A DNA stretch of 64,000 nucleotides from Marsupella aquatica (GCA_973895155.1 OZ316896.1:23622001-23686000); one strand, 5' to 3'; counted from the stretch's first letter, positions 10,720-23,334 are shown. The notes: generated by a model from the letters alone, not told the origin. Translations and numbers: made by a program.

Positions 10720-12080
10720 ATGTCAAAGAGCATGGAGTGCCCGAACCCTGTCGTAATTAATGGAAAGCCTTATGTTGGGATTGGAGCACATTTGGGATTC
10801 ATTTCTCTTCCAACTGGGCATAGAACACGCGTTACAGACAAAGAGGTCCCGTCTTGGAATGTTTGGAGTGAGAAACTGCCGTATTATTTTTTTGGAGTGA
10901 TGAGACCAATGCTTTCAGACGACGGATATGTTGTTGTGCTGCACAACTTGGATTTCAATCACATGAGGCAAATATTTACTACAGTCGAGCAAAAAAACAA
11001 ATTCAAACATGTTCAGCAATATACCGTTTTGTTGTCTACCCCTTTATGGAGAGTAGATATGGATATCGAGGTAATTATCCCTTCAATGTTTTGAGATGTT
11101 TTATGCTAGCGATTTTGCTAACAAAATGTTAATTTTCCACTCCTCAACATGATCGGTTTACCTATTATTTTTCCATTTTTTGACTCAGTTAATGCTAGCA
11201 AGCTTGCTAACTTTGACATCTTCGGAAGATGCAAGACATAAGTCAATGTTGAGTGTTTGTTACCCTAAGACTGACCCATGTCCAGGAGCGGTTGTTGCTG
11301 GATCAAAAAGGCTTTCAATTGGGTTCATGCAAGCCGTGATGGAATTCCTCACAAAGCCCAAAGACATAGTCCTTGACTGGACTGTGTGTGACGGGAGCTC
11401 GTTTTTTGCCGGAGAATACTCCGGGAGGTTTGTTGTCGGTGTTGAGGACAGGGACATTCTCCACTCCTGTGCTCAAAAAGGTTTAAATAGTGTTCTTGAG
11501 AGGCACTCAAGCAAGGCAAAGATGATTAAGGATCAGGCAGCCAAGGGTAATCAAGACGCTGGGTCGGATGATGAGTTCACGATTCCAGGAGATGAACAGG
11601 CTGGGCCTTCAAGCGAGACGAATTCGACCTGGAGTAAAGTACTTGGCCTCTTCTGATGTTGGACTCCCTATTTGGTTTCTTTTGTTTTCTTCATTTTGTT
11701 GCTCTTCGTCAACTGATGCCGGTGGTTGCGTCAATGATAGGAGGGTGGATTGGTTTTCTGGGGAGAGATTTTGTCTTCGGAAGGAAGTCCAGGAATCCAT
11801 TGTGGTTACTCCTGAGAAGCCTTTTACTCTTCCGTGCTATGCTGAGACATCGGCGAAGCAGGTTGATGAAGCTCCTGTGGTCTTGACTTGGGAGGCGAAA
11901 GGTCTTCGATCAATGAGAGGTGCTCGAAGATATCTGGATTATTCAATGTTTATCAACAATGAGGCGGGGACAGTCCGTCAGTATTTAGATGAGTCTGCCG
12001 AGTCCACGGAGAGGGAGACCAGTAGCGATCCTAGTAGTAGTGACATATCTGATGATTCAGAGGATGAAGTTTATGACTGA
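10720..12080 (+). pseudogene. DNA methyltransferase-like C-terminal part of transposon cargo gene
   Basis: The exon at 10720-11070 encodes LPYYFFGVMRPMLSDDGYVVV and LLSTPLWR, resembling the strand that follows the catalytic loop in N4/N6-type DNA methyltransferases. A phase-0 intron (11071-11188; GAG|GTAATTATC ... TTTTTTGACTCAG|TTA) joins it to 11189-11634. There FLTKPKDIVLDWTVCDGSS and SGRFVVGVEDRD resemble the cofactor motif I block (D-x-x-x-G-S-G-T, then GR-x-x-G-x-E). Motif I lying downstream of the other block is the permuted beta-class order. DWTVCDGSS departs from the usual D-P-F-x-G-S-G-T, and no D/S-P-P-Y/W motif was found upstream, so activity is doubtful. A last exon (about 11740-12080) ends with a Ser/Asp/Glu-rich tail. 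Its splice phase was not resolved. Confidence 0.5.
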
Positions 12081-12444
12081 ACAAGTAGGAATTTGTAGGA
12101 CTGGATGTACTGGTCGAAGTCGACTCTAAGTACAGTTTTGCTGTGTTGGAGTTTTTGGCGATCCACACTTTCAATGTAAAGAGGGACCATATTATGATGG
12201 AAGTGTCTACTTGTGGTGATCTTTTTTCGAAAAAACAATGTGTGTGGGTCAAGTATGGAATGCATATGAAAATCATGCATGGTTTTTCCTTGTGATTTTC
12301 TTTTGATTATTGTAAGAGGTGGAAAACTGAGATATTTTGGCATTGTTTTCATGGAATGTATTAGGACTTTGAAGGCCAAAAATGCCTCGCTAACAATACT
12401 GCCTTGCTAGCAAAATCTCCTGTTTCCTCGCACCATACAATTCC

Positions 12445-12750
12445 TCAGTTTTGTGTAGAACCTTCTAATAAGAAAAGAACTTACTACAGCAATAAAGGTT
12501 GTGCTTAGTTAGATGTGGTCAGTTTTAATCATCAATTTAAATTACCGGTTTACCATATTTGGGCAATTATCAAATGAAATCCTTCCCATGTGCATGGCAA
12601 ATCGTCAATTTTCAATCAGAACAGAAGTAAACTAGAGAACATAGGTCTTTGGAAAATGCACCAGTGAACAGTAACTCACTTTTATTTCAGCGGCGTCTTA
12701 CTCCATCTATTACACTCTTGAAGGTCCAGTGATGATTCATTCTTGACCAT
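12445..12750 (+). repeat. Left copy of a ~300-bp inverted repeat pair flanking the USP gene
   Basis: This stretch matches the reverse complement of about 23335-23645. Shared landmarks in the same order are GTTTTGTGTAGAACCTTC, ACTTACTACAGCA, GGTTGTGCTTAGTTAGA, CAAATCGTCAATTTTC, CAGTGAACA and CTCCATCTATTACACTCTTG. Identity looks to be about three quarters by eye, with small indels. No coding potential is seen. It lies directly beyond the presumed right end of the large transposon. Confidence 0.75.
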
Positions 12751-14118
12751 TAGATCTCCCTCTATTTAAGGAGAACCCTCTGATTGTGGTTAATGGATCC
12801 TTGGTGTGGTGGATAATTGGCAATGAGACCCAGGAGAAGTGGCAAAATTTGGCCAATGACTCAGAAGGAGGTGGAGTTTGGCAATTTTGCCACTAGAAAG
12901 TACCCTGCCACCATGACATGCATGTGGTACTTACTTTGGTGGCAAATTTCTGGGAGGCCTAGATCTAGACGTCCAATGGAGAGTTCCCTGATATCAGCCT
13001 GATTTGAACTGACAAGAGGGACGCATATGTGGTATGGGGTTTGGCTTTCAACCCTTTCATTATGGAGTTCCACTGACCATTTGTCTTCTAGGTCATAGGT
13101 TGCAGTTGCAAAACTACTGTAGGTCACTCTTGGACACTCTATTTTTAATGTTCAATCCCCCCCTTAGCAAGCAAGGGATGTGGAGGGTATGGGCATGTGT
13201 GGGTGGGAATCTTGGTTACTCTTCAGCCCCTAGCTGGTCTGCTTTGAGGCTGGTTTAACACTCCCTCCCTCCTTGCCTAGGACCTTGTGGATTTTTGAGT
13301 ATTGTCCCCTTGTGGCTACTCTACAGATCGCATGCTCCCGATAGATAATCAATCCTCTGCTGAATGGGTCTGCTTTTGGTTTCAAGGCAAACAAAATTGT
13401 TCTTAGGCGTGGGCTTGTACACATGCCTATCTGGTGAGTCGACCAATTGTTGACTTGCATCCAACGAGGGCAACGTGGATTTTTCGTATGAATCTATACA
13501 ACACAATACAATTATATGAATTCAATGGGCCCAGAATTCCCAAGATTACATGGGATCTATGAAAATATACATTTTGACTAGGATGACAAAGATTTAGAGT
13601 AAAGATCTCTTTATTTTCACACAAAGTGCATTTTGGGATGACATGGGAGTTTAAAAGTTTAGACGGAGATCCTCTACGAATGCATGATTCTTTCAACATC
13701 CCGTCCGAGCTTATGACTCTTTTTGGTCTTTCGCCGTGGTTTAAAAAGCAAAAGCCAACGCCCGATGAATGACTCCCTTTTTGCTAAAAGGCGTTAAAAC
13801 AGAAGCTCTATTTAGTCAATTGACACATTAGCTGTCCGCTATAAAGTTGGATTGCACGACATCACGAGTGACGTGTTTACCATGTTTTGGGAGCTATTCC
13901 TTCGCAGTAGCTGTAACCTTCTCCCCAGCCTGGTGGCTTCTGTTGTCGAGAGATCGCTACTACTACGGTACTGGTTCTGTTGACGGACGATCAGCTGGGC
14001 AGGAAAGCAAGAAGCGATACAAAGCAGACTTCGAGATTTGTAACTCGATTCTGACCTCTGTGTCAATTAGTAACATTTGGCAGTACTATCGGTGGGTTTC
14101 CTTCTCAAGCTATCACCA
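12751..14118. other. Intergenic region and USP upstream DNA
   Basis: No gene was recognised. The 12.8-13.0 kb part repeats the words GGCAA, TTTGG and GCCAC, and a near-duplicate of 'GTGGCAAAATTTGGC' recurs as 'GTTTGGCAATTTTGCC'. From 13.85 to 14.1 kb the DNA probably carries the USP promoter and 5'UTR. No intron could be placed there with confidence. Confidence 0.35.
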
Positions 14119-17100
14119 ATGGCTTCGACAGAGGCAGTAGCAGGGATCACTGCCTCGGAGATCACCAGTGGAAGCGAGAATTGGGCCGGAGAGTTTCTGG
14201 GGCCCAATCTCTCTATACTATCCGATTCTCAGGTACGCAGTCTCACTTTGCTTGATAGTGCCTATGAAATTGGAGAAATCGAGTCGTTGGTCTGTCTGTT
14301 TTACTAGACCATTGCACCTTCATTCGCCGGTGCCCGATGATCAGAACCCAGCGTCAATTGTATCAGAATTTGTGAAGTCAAGATCTTAAGTGCCTTGGTT
14401 GATGTAAACCCAATTATCCTCTTAAAGCGACAGGTTGCCAACCAGATTTCATGGCAGATCGGAAGGAAAAACTGAACTAAAGGTGCACGTATACAGATTT
14501 ACACGTCTTGGCTCTACCACTTCTGTTGACATTTTGTCCCAGCTCAGTGACTGAGGTAGTCTTGTGATGATATCCGAAACTCTATGTTCAGTGTCTGCGG
14601 AAAAGAGATAGTCCTATGTATATCTTAAGAACGTCCTTGAACTAAAGGGCATGAGGGGCATTTTGACTAAAGCAATTGTATACATGGGGTATTTTATCAT
14701 AGAGAAGAATCTTTTTGAGAAGACCATTCTGCAGGGTTTCGAGTCCAGAGCCTGCTTGCACACACTCAGTGGTTCTCTCGGAAAAACATAGTGCAGGGGA
14801 GTCGTCCCGTTTCACTTTGCGAAAGGGTACCAAAGCTGTTTGTATGGTCTAGCTTTTTGGGGAGTTCTGAATAGTGCTACCCACAAAAGCACTTGAACAA
14901 TTGGAAGCAGTCAGTTGCATCTAATTGGTCTGTTTGCATTGTAACTGCTGATTGAAACAGAGAACGCTGGCTCGGATGCTGGTGGAGCAACAACAAACCC
15001 ACTTGTTTACAGATTGGCCGTCACCTGGTGTGAGGGATGCAGACAAGCTTCGCTTTTTCGAGCAAGTAAGTTTTGTTCGTTTTGCCTAAGGTCGTCCCAA
15101 GATCATTGCAATCTAGATGAAAAGAACTTTGATCTTCAGAGTATTTCCTATGTTTGACAAATCAGTCAGGGTGGGTTATAGTCCTGTTGGACTTGTCCCC
15201 ATCACCAAGTTCATTGTCCAACCCAACAGGTACCATTTTTAGTGAAGGTAGCTGTCGAAGTTGTATACCGTGGAGTTAGGAGTGCAACTCTGAACACTTG
15301 GCACAAGACCCAATTTTACAGAGAGCACTGGAAATGTGGAATAAATCTTATCTGGAATCTATTCGTTGAGCATCTGGATGCTGGATTGCTGAATTGTGGA
15401 TGTACTTAGGGTGCAGAGACGTGGTCGTCCAATACATCTTGTAACGTGCAAGTCCTCTTTGTGCTCAACTATCTATATGTACTGATGACACAATCCATGA
15501 GACTGTACTGCCAAAACTCAGATAGAGGCCAATTTTGACTAAATGCCTCCAAAATCTCATCTTCTGCCGACACCTTGTGAAAATGCTTGAGGTAGTCGTT
15601 CCCAATTTGACATTGCAGGCCTCTGATGCACCTGGGACGCCAATGCTTGACCTGATGAGTGGGTGGTGAACATTGAAGAGTCCCTTGGAATTTCTGCCGT
15701 TAGTAGGACTGTGGTTCCTGAGAAGCACTATGAATCAGCTACTGAAGTAGAAATTGAACCAGTGAATAATTTGACAGGACAAATAATGGAGAGCTGTAAT
15801 TACTTTCGGTATATCTTCCACAGTAATGCATCCTTGCGTCAGACAGCCCTCTGTCATCAAAATCATCTCTTTTGCTTAAAGAATTTCAAGGCAAATACAA
15901 TTTTCTGGCTGTTGCAACTGACAGGTCAAAACAGACGATTCCATGTAGGGATTGATCACGGGGAACCCATGCTACAACAGCAGATTGGAAGTGCGAACTT
16001 TGTTATATCCTAGAGGTTGATTAAGGAGGATCATTTCCTTGTTTCCTGCTTGAAACAACCGCATCACAGAAGGCTCTTCCGACTGCCCCTTAACATACCT
16101 ACCCGTATCTGTAGACGAACTCCTTGCCTACAAAGACTAGGCTTGTGTAGCTAAATTTGAGGATCAATAAAAGGGGAGCGGATATCTAAATAGCTGCATC
16201 TCTATTTACACGAAAGTGCCCCCTGCCTTCAGCTCACCCTCGTTTGCATGCATTGAGTTTTGGCTCTTTGTACTTTCTGCCCTAGTGGTGAATATTTAGC
16301 CTTCAACCGGAATTTCTCGAGCATTCCAAATGTGGTAGATATTCAGGGACTAACTTTTCATGCCTATCTCATGATTTGTGCCTTCAGAGCCACCATGAAT
16401 TATCTCTCTAAGACAGTTTTCTGTTGTGTAGTTGTGATCTGACCAATCATGGCTGTTATTTAAAGTTATCCACCTCTTCAGGTTTGTACATGATTTCCTC
16501 ATCACTCCCGTTGGCAAGTTCACCCCCAATTCTGGTCCTCAGTTGTCATTCTACGTCCACGGTACTCCTGTTCGAATCATACAATGTCGTCTGACACATA
16601 AGTAACAGGAATTTAGCATGGCAGAGCACTCCATGCCGGGAACATGCCCAAGCAGGACACCCTGAGGAGAGAACGACAGCAGAGACCCCTTACAAATGCA
16701 GCAGTGGGCACTCCCACTCTCCCAACTCAAGAACAACTCACCTGGCTAGAGCCGCATGAAACTCCACAATGGAAAGAAGAATGCTATGGAGAAGGGACTA
16801 CAGAGTTTAAGAGTAGAGCATAAATTCAGGTTGGGGCATAGGATAGGAGAATGCAGCCCAAGATCTGTGACAAAATAGGATAGGAGAATGCAGCCCATGA
16901 TCTGTGATATCTGGCTAACGTTCAGTCAATTCTGCTCGGAGTTCTTCGATGGAGAGCAAGACAACGCTTGCAATAATGGGCTGAACCCTGATTTATTTTT
17001 GTTTCAAGGAACTCCTCGATTAATCTGTAGCTACGACACGTGGTAAATTTGGCTGCCATATATTTTCTAAGCCAGATTGAAGATGACGAGTCAGGCCTTG

Positions 17101-20100
17101 ACCTTTTAATACGTACAATATTAGTGTCTTTCAGAGATGCCTTAATTTTTCAAACGAAGTTGCCGCCGACGTGTGTTTAGCCAGAGTCCTAGAACATATT
17201 ACTGTTTCCGAGAAATATGAGGGACATATGAAACTTATCGTTTGATTACATTTCAGAATAACAGTGGATGGCTGCCTTTGCTCTAGTATCTATTGTTCCA
17301 TCTATGTATTTGTGGCTTGGTGGCACTGGTCTAGGCAGACACATATGTAAGCCATGCAGGAGCAACTTTTTTGATTTTATTCTTCATTCTTTTGTGATTC
17401 CTGTAAAATAGGTGGAAAAGCTGGATACAAACTACCCTGGCGGACTATCTGCATACATACATAACGCGCGGAAATTACTTGCAGATGCCAAGGCCGGGAT
17501 AAACCCTTTCAGTGGCTACATCCCCTCTGTAAGTCCTTACTCTCTTGAGCAGATTCATTTTACAGACAACACCGGTCTTAGTATTGCCACTCGCTATGGT
17601 TGATTGCGGAGCCTATTTTGATTCCCTTTTTTACGTGACCTTCTTGTAGGGGGTTTGCGATGTCTGAAAACAAACGGAAGACTATCACGTCTTTGGCTTG
17701 CAAGTTTTTCCTGTTAAAAACTCATACATCTCGGTTTAATTAGAAATGGGTCCTTCATACAACCAACATTATACTGGCTTACTCTGTTAGCTGTGAGAAA
17801 TTTCATGAGGCTACTGCTGTATGTGTGTGTCTACGTAATTGACTGTCGAAAGCAACAACTAACTCTCCAAATGTTTACATGTCTGTGTTGCACCTGGGAT
17901 GATATTGTTCATAGATTCCAGTTGGGGAAACCCTCGTTTATGGAGATGAAAACAGCATGAGGTTCGAAGAAGTTGGTGTCCACGAGGCACAATTTGCTGC
18001 ATTTGTACTTGTTGCTGGTGGACTAGGAGAGCGTCTTGGCTACAGTGGCATCAAGGTATTTTCTTGATTTGTGCTTTTGGAAGATGTTCCATTTGTGTGC
18101 AGGTTTGGACTGCAGAGACATCTGCTTTGATTGAAGACTCCACTGTTAGCCAAAATCTCTGTTGGCCCAGATTTCCACTCGTATGTTGCATGGTTTAAAC
18201 TTTTAGGGTTGGAGATGCCTTCTATCATCCACAGCAATTGCACTTTTTCACAGTGTCTGCAGTGAATCTTGATGAGCTCTATACCTCTTCTGGAATTTCA
18301 TCCTGACCTGGAAATGCTGTTTCCATGATCAGATCGCTTTGCCAGCAGAGACAACGACTGAGACCTGTTTTCTACAGCTATACATCAAAAGTATATTGGC
18401 GTTACAGGAAGCAAGTGTTAGAGGTGATACCTTTTGTCCTTCCATCAATAAATTAAAGGTGCTAGGAGACGATATCTGGTCTATTCCAACCTTGCGGAAA
18501 CAAAGCTGGGTTGAGTGCAACCGCTTGCAAAGTCATTGGAGTAGATAGTAAGAATATTCAGAATCTTCAGATTAATTTGTTCATATATTTACTCCGTTTA
18601 CTACCAATGTATTGTGAAGTGCTGTCATTGCAGCTCATGGACTGCAATCTATGGCTCAGCTAAGTTGCTTGTTTGCAAGGGTTTTAATTATTGTCCCCTG
18701 CTGACAGCAGGTTTGCCAAATAAGATGAGGCATATTCCATTAGTAATAATGACTTCAGATGACACTCATCAACAGACAGAAGAGCTTCTGATAAAAAATA
18801 AGTACTATGGGATGCAGCCTGACCAAGTCTACCTTTTAAAGCAGGTATCCCTCATCCTGTCAAAACGCCTGTATTCTGATGGTAAAGAGTAATCATATAC
18901 ACTTCACTCATCATTGTGGGTGGAATGAAAACTGTGGTATCTGCGACAATGAGTTGATATTGATTTGTTCAGTTCCTGTATTAAACATTTTCGACATGAC
19001 GATATTAGGTTTACGCTTTCCAATCCTAGCAAAAGTAAAGAGTTGATCTCTCTTACAGAATCTCATGAGTTTAACCCACTTAGAGAATGCATCAGGAGTG
19101 CATTCTCTTGTGGGTTCTTATGGCCACAGTTCATCTGTTCTCCTTACTGACTGCGGCAGTGCTTTAGATTTTGCACGGTTTGCAAGTATGCCTTGGTTGG
19201 TTACTTTGTAAGGTTACTGTGGGTCATCTCCGTTCATCTGCCAGTTGGCAAAAGACTTGCTCTCCCTATGATGTTCAACAAATTACACTGGCTCTGAACT
19301 ACTTGACTGTAAGATTATAGAAATATTCAGCCACAAATATTTAAAATGTGAAGCAGCATCTGGTACACATCCAGATCTCGTCTGAGTTTTGTTCTTGACT
19401 ACATCTCAGACGAGTGACTCTTTTTCTGACAGTCCCACTGCCACAGGAGAAGGTGGCGTGCCTAAGTGACAATGATGCCCGAATTGCTTTGGATCCAGCT
19501 GACAACTTCTTAATTCAGGTAGACTACAAATGAATTTGTTTGAAGTATTCTGGTTAGGTATGTGTGGCTCCCTGTCATTACAGAGAAGTTCCGATGAAAG
19601 CGGTTTATTTGACCACTTTCTGAAGAACGAGCATTGCCAGGATATTCGACTGACTTAAACTAAGCTCGTTATCTAAGTGGTTTCCCTTCATCGTTCAGAC
19701 CAAGCCACATGGACATGGAGACGTCCATGCAGTTCTGTTCAAGAGCGGAATACTCTCAAAATGGTCAGTCACAGTTTTTTAAGTCGTTTTCCCTGAAGCA
19801 GACATCGCTGTCTTATGACCCATAGTGCTTTCAGACAGAAGTAGCATGCATTTCGCTGGAGTCACAATAAACTTTTGTTTCTTGCCAGGCAGCAGGCCGG
19901 AGTGAAGTGGTTACTTTTCTTTCAAGACACGAACGGATTACTTTTTAAGGTTATCATTTGGTTCCTGCTCCGCAATAAAGACAGTTTTTACTCAAGACCA
20001 ATAGACCTATCTCGGACAGTGCTGTCCTTTACCCTACTTGCAGATAAGCATTTTGGTTTTCCAGATTATTTAGTATTGTGATGATCCCCGAGTCCTCTAT

Positions 20101-23100
20101 TTGTGATGGGTTTCCTGTTGATGGTGTAAGTAGGCCATACCAGCATCATTAGGTGTCAGTGCTTTGAAAGACCTAGACGTTAATTCCCTTGCTGTGCGTC
20201 GGAAAGCAAAGGAACCTATTGGAGGAATTGCGAGGCTCAGTCATGAAAATGGTATGCTGTACTCAACCTTGGTCGCCTCCAGAGGAAAACTGGTTGCTTT
20301 TGCTACTTTATTGTGAGGTTTTGAAAATGACGTTTGGATGAATCCTTCTGCAGCTCTGTGTCAACCAAAATGTATTTGTTGGCCACCCTGGATGCCTCGC
20401 TAGTATATAATTGTAAACTGGACATAATGTTCTAGTTTGAAATTCTGATGTTAAAATGTCAAGAATAACGAACAGATGTTAATTTCTATTCATTCGTTGT
20501 AACTCGACAGGGTCAGAGATGGTCATTAATGTGGAGTACAATCAGCTTGATCCCCTGCTTCGTGGTACTGGTCATGCTGATGGTGACGTCAACGACGAGA
20601 CTGGGTTCTCACCTTTTCCTGGGAATATCAATCAGGTTCATGTTCTGTCCTTTCTGTGAGACTGTAAATGACAATTCATCTGTGCGACAGTTGCATTGAA
20701 TTGATTTCACTGAGGGTTTGTAGGATAAAAAGTTTGTATCTGGAGCCGCCATCACTATGTCGGACTTCTTCACTTCTTCTCGTCTTCACTTCCTAATTGG
20801 GTATCAGTAAGTGCAAGGTATTATTTCATTAGGGTTCTTTTCCATTCCGAACGACATGCGCAGTGTGTACCTTCAATGGGTTAATTTTGATGCTTTTCAT
20901 TACCTACACCATTGACCTGGGTCGATTGCTAATAGCAAGCTCCAGTGAGTGCTTGCCCTTCTAAATTGCTAAGGGATTGTGATGCACCTCAATTACACTT
21001 CCCCGGATGACCTCAGCTTAAGTGCAACTCAAGCAGTTGGGCCTGGTTAAGTGAGCTGGTATATTTAAAATCTTCATGTTTACATTGTACTGATAATTGT
21101 CTTGCTTTCTGAATCTAGCTAGTGCTGAAACTTGCTTCCTACCTTGAAGAACTCACAAAAACAAATGGGGCTATTGTAGAATTCGTCAATCCCAAGTGAG
21201 TTATCTGTTCCCGCTCTCAAACTTTATTCTTGCTATGCAGTGGTCTAGTTATCTTAGTTATGCATAAATTGTGGATCAATATCATTAAATTTAATATTCA
21301 TTGAGATAAGGTTATGCACAACAACAAGGTGCACCTTATGCTCCTGATCAAACCGTGTCCCGCAGATACAAGGATGGCAGTAAGACATCTTTCAAATCCT
21401 CGACCAGGTTGGAATGTATGATGCAAGATTACCCGAGGACACTCCCACCATCAGCCAAAGTTGGGTTCACGGTAAGGTACTCGATAACCTTAGATTGGCA
21501 GGGTGTGGAGCAAGTATGACATTAATCTCTATGGCACCTCTCATGATCCTTTGGGCAATTTTATTTAGCTACACGCAGCATAGTCATATAGACTAAGAAT
21601 ATCTCCTTGACCAGATTGCTGATTATCGCTTCATTCTAGGTTCTGGACACATGGTTGGCCTATGCGCCAGTGAAGAACAACCCTGAGGATGCAGCAAGGG
21701 TGAGATTGTCGCTGGCTCTTGTCGAAGTAGTCTTCGAAGTTCTTCATTTGACAATGGGATGGGAATTGGATTTTGACCATTATGCGTGTGCACTCTTTCT
21801 GATATATGGATACGATTCACTGGGAAGAGTCAGAGAGTGTGTCGAAATCGATTTAATCTCTTATAGTTACAAATGGAGTCTCACGTCAATTACGTCACTA
21901 GCCCCAGGGTACCAGATCAGGTCTTGACAATCGGGTTACGCTTTCTTTCCGGTAACGTAGCCAACCATGGCCCTTAACTTTTGCGTCATAGTATATGTCG
22001 TTTCAGGGAGGGAGTAGGACGTAGCAGAGAGTCTGATGACTTGGATATAGTTTGGACTTCGTGCCTAGAATTGAATTGTGAAAAACCCTGCTTGTTTGGT
22101 AAGTAGGTACCATCTGGTAATCCTCCGCACAGTGCAACATCCGGAGAGATGGCAATCTATAAAGCAAATTGCCTCATCTTGCGACAGGTATTTTCATTGC
22201 TGAATTCAGTGGATATAGTGCAAGTCAGCATTTACTACTTTGGATAACCATGGAGATCCATGAGATCATGATAAACTTGTGCTCCTTGACTCCCTGAAAC
22301 AGAACAGCTGAGTCGTAGGCATGTGCATGTATTTATTTGTTCCTGACCCTAGATTGTTATCCATCGGCTTTGAAGGGCTTTCCTAAATATCTGGAATTAT
22401 AGTTCGACTGTAGCTGTAGTCCTTGGATACCTGCAAGGAGCCCTGATATATTTAAATGTCCTTGAATCTCAGAAGGTTCATTCTGAAGATCTAATGATGG
22501 TACTAATTGGTACGTACAGGCTGGTGCAAGTATTGAAGGCCCCAAACTACAGACCTTCAATGGCCAAGAGGTAGAGGTATGGCCGCGCATTGTCTGGAGT
22601 CCGAAATGGGCTCTCACATTCTCAGATGTAAAGACCAAAATAAAAGGTGGATGCCGTATCTCGCAAACCTCGACCCTTGTCCTTGATGGCGAGAATATCA
22701 TACTGGAAAACCTGGATCTGAATGGTGCCCTCATTATACGCGCTACCATGGGTTCTCAGGTAAGCATTTCTGGTCCAGAATCAGAGTGACGTTGTCAATG
22801 ACCATCTCAAGAAAGGATGCTATTACGTACACAAAATTAGCATGTACGCAGGCTAGAATACTACTGTCCAGTTGAAGCCCAGATTTATGCTTTTACAGCC
22901 CTCTCACCCATGCTTTTGACTACTGTGCAGGCAAAGATATCTGCGTTGCGAGTTGCCAACGATGGTTGGGACCTGGTTCCTGTGCACTACACAGACAAGA
23001 GTTTCCGAGAAGAAATTCGAACTCGGGGGTTTGAATTGGATCGACTTGGGCAACAAGTCATTTTTTTCGATCAAACAGGAGAATGCTCTATCCACAACGT

Positions 23101-23110
23101 GTCCATGTAA
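14119..23110 (+). CDS. USP: UDP-sugar pyrophosphorylase, complete, 17 exons
   Basis: This enzyme makes UDP-sugars from sugar-1-phosphates and UTP (EC 2.7.7.64) and recycles many monosaccharides in the plant cytosol. Exons are 14119-14232, 14961-15065, 17412-17528, 17915-18055, 18333-18423, 18711-18844, 19447-19518, 19699-19763, 19889-19949, 20134-20251, 20511-20635, 21119-21195, 21366-21471, 21640-21699, 22107-22187, 22520-22759 and 22931-23110. All junctions are GT-AG and in phase, giving 628 residues; the Arabidopsis protein is of similar length. Diagnostic segments are [17 protein letters not shown] (nucleotide-binding loop), [57 protein letters not shown] in near form, FPGNINQ and [20 protein letters not shown]. 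The ATG at 14119 opens an N-terminus of usual size. Introns range from about 120 bp to 2.3 kb (intron 2). No damage is seen. Confidence 0.97.
15066..17411 (+). other. Unusually long USP intron 2
   Basis: This 2.35-kb intron separates exons 2 and 3, while most other USP introns are under 1 kb. Open frames inside it (for example 15663-16013) show no family resemblance. It contains a 37-bp tandem duplication at 16838-16911. It may hold old inserted DNA, but no terminal repeats were found. Confidence 0.5.
16838..16911. repeat. 37-bp tandem duplication in USP intron 2
   Basis: The unit begins ATAGGATAGGAGAATGCAGC and occurs at 16838 and again at 16875, with one clear mismatch (CCCAAGATC versus CCCATGATC). 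It is non-coding. Confidence 0.85.
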
Positions 23111-23334
23111 GGGATTGTGACTGTGCTAAATTTGAAGGCCACAAGCGGATGCGGCTTTACAAATGTATATGCCATGTGGAGGAACTTCCTGTGGCAGCAC
23201 CTTGACCCGAGTCTTCTGAGAACACTGGGTGTGCAACAGAAGGGTTGTTCAAATAAATGACTGCAAAAAGCAGTTTACTCCTAAAAATGAAAAGTATTTT
23301 TCCCACGAAGATAGGAGGATTAAGGTCGTAATAG

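Larger units (their letters stand above)
3030..11211. repeat. Dispersed 18-bp palindrome family, nine copies
   Basis: Copies of a near-perfect palindrome with consensus GCTAGCGATATCGCTAGC were read at 3030-3046, 3201-3218, 4997-5014, 5075-5091, 7446-7463, 7540-7557, 8708-8725, 11105-11122 and 11194-11211. The central 2-4 bases vary most, while the outer GCTAGC and GCTAGC/GCTAAC arms are kept. Two copies lie in the 161-bp intron of the transposase gene (4965-5125). Two lie in the divergent intergenic region. One lies in a non-coding gap after the ParB-like exon. One lies in the 118-bp intron of the methyltransferase-like gene. One (11194) lies inside the following exon, read as LMLASLLT. Placement mostly outside coding sequence suggests recognition or structural sites rather than codon bias. 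Confidence 0.8.
3000..12430. mobile_element. Large degenerate MULE-like transposon with a ParB/methyltransferase-like cargo gene
   Basis: Two divergent, decayed genes share this interval. A SWIM-finger DDE transposase lies on the minus strand (3.5-7.0 kb). A gene with ParB-like and DNA methyltransferase-like segments lies on the plus strand (7.9-12.1 kb). They are treated as one element because one 18-bp palindrome (consensus GCTAGCGATATCGCTAGC) is scattered through both genes and both flanks (3.03 to 11.2 kb) and nowhere else that I noticed. Terminal inverted repeats and a flanking target duplication were not found, so both ends are approximate. Related half-motifs near 12395-12412 suggest the right end lies near there. 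In-frame stops and phase breaks in both genes argue that this copy is inactive. Mutator-like superfamily is inferred from the SWIM finger and the transposase arrangement. Confidence 0.55.

Noticed and set aside
14730-14760. tRNA-like T-arm word GGTTTCGAGTCC
   Set aside because: No matching acceptor stem, D arm or anticodon arm could be placed upstream.
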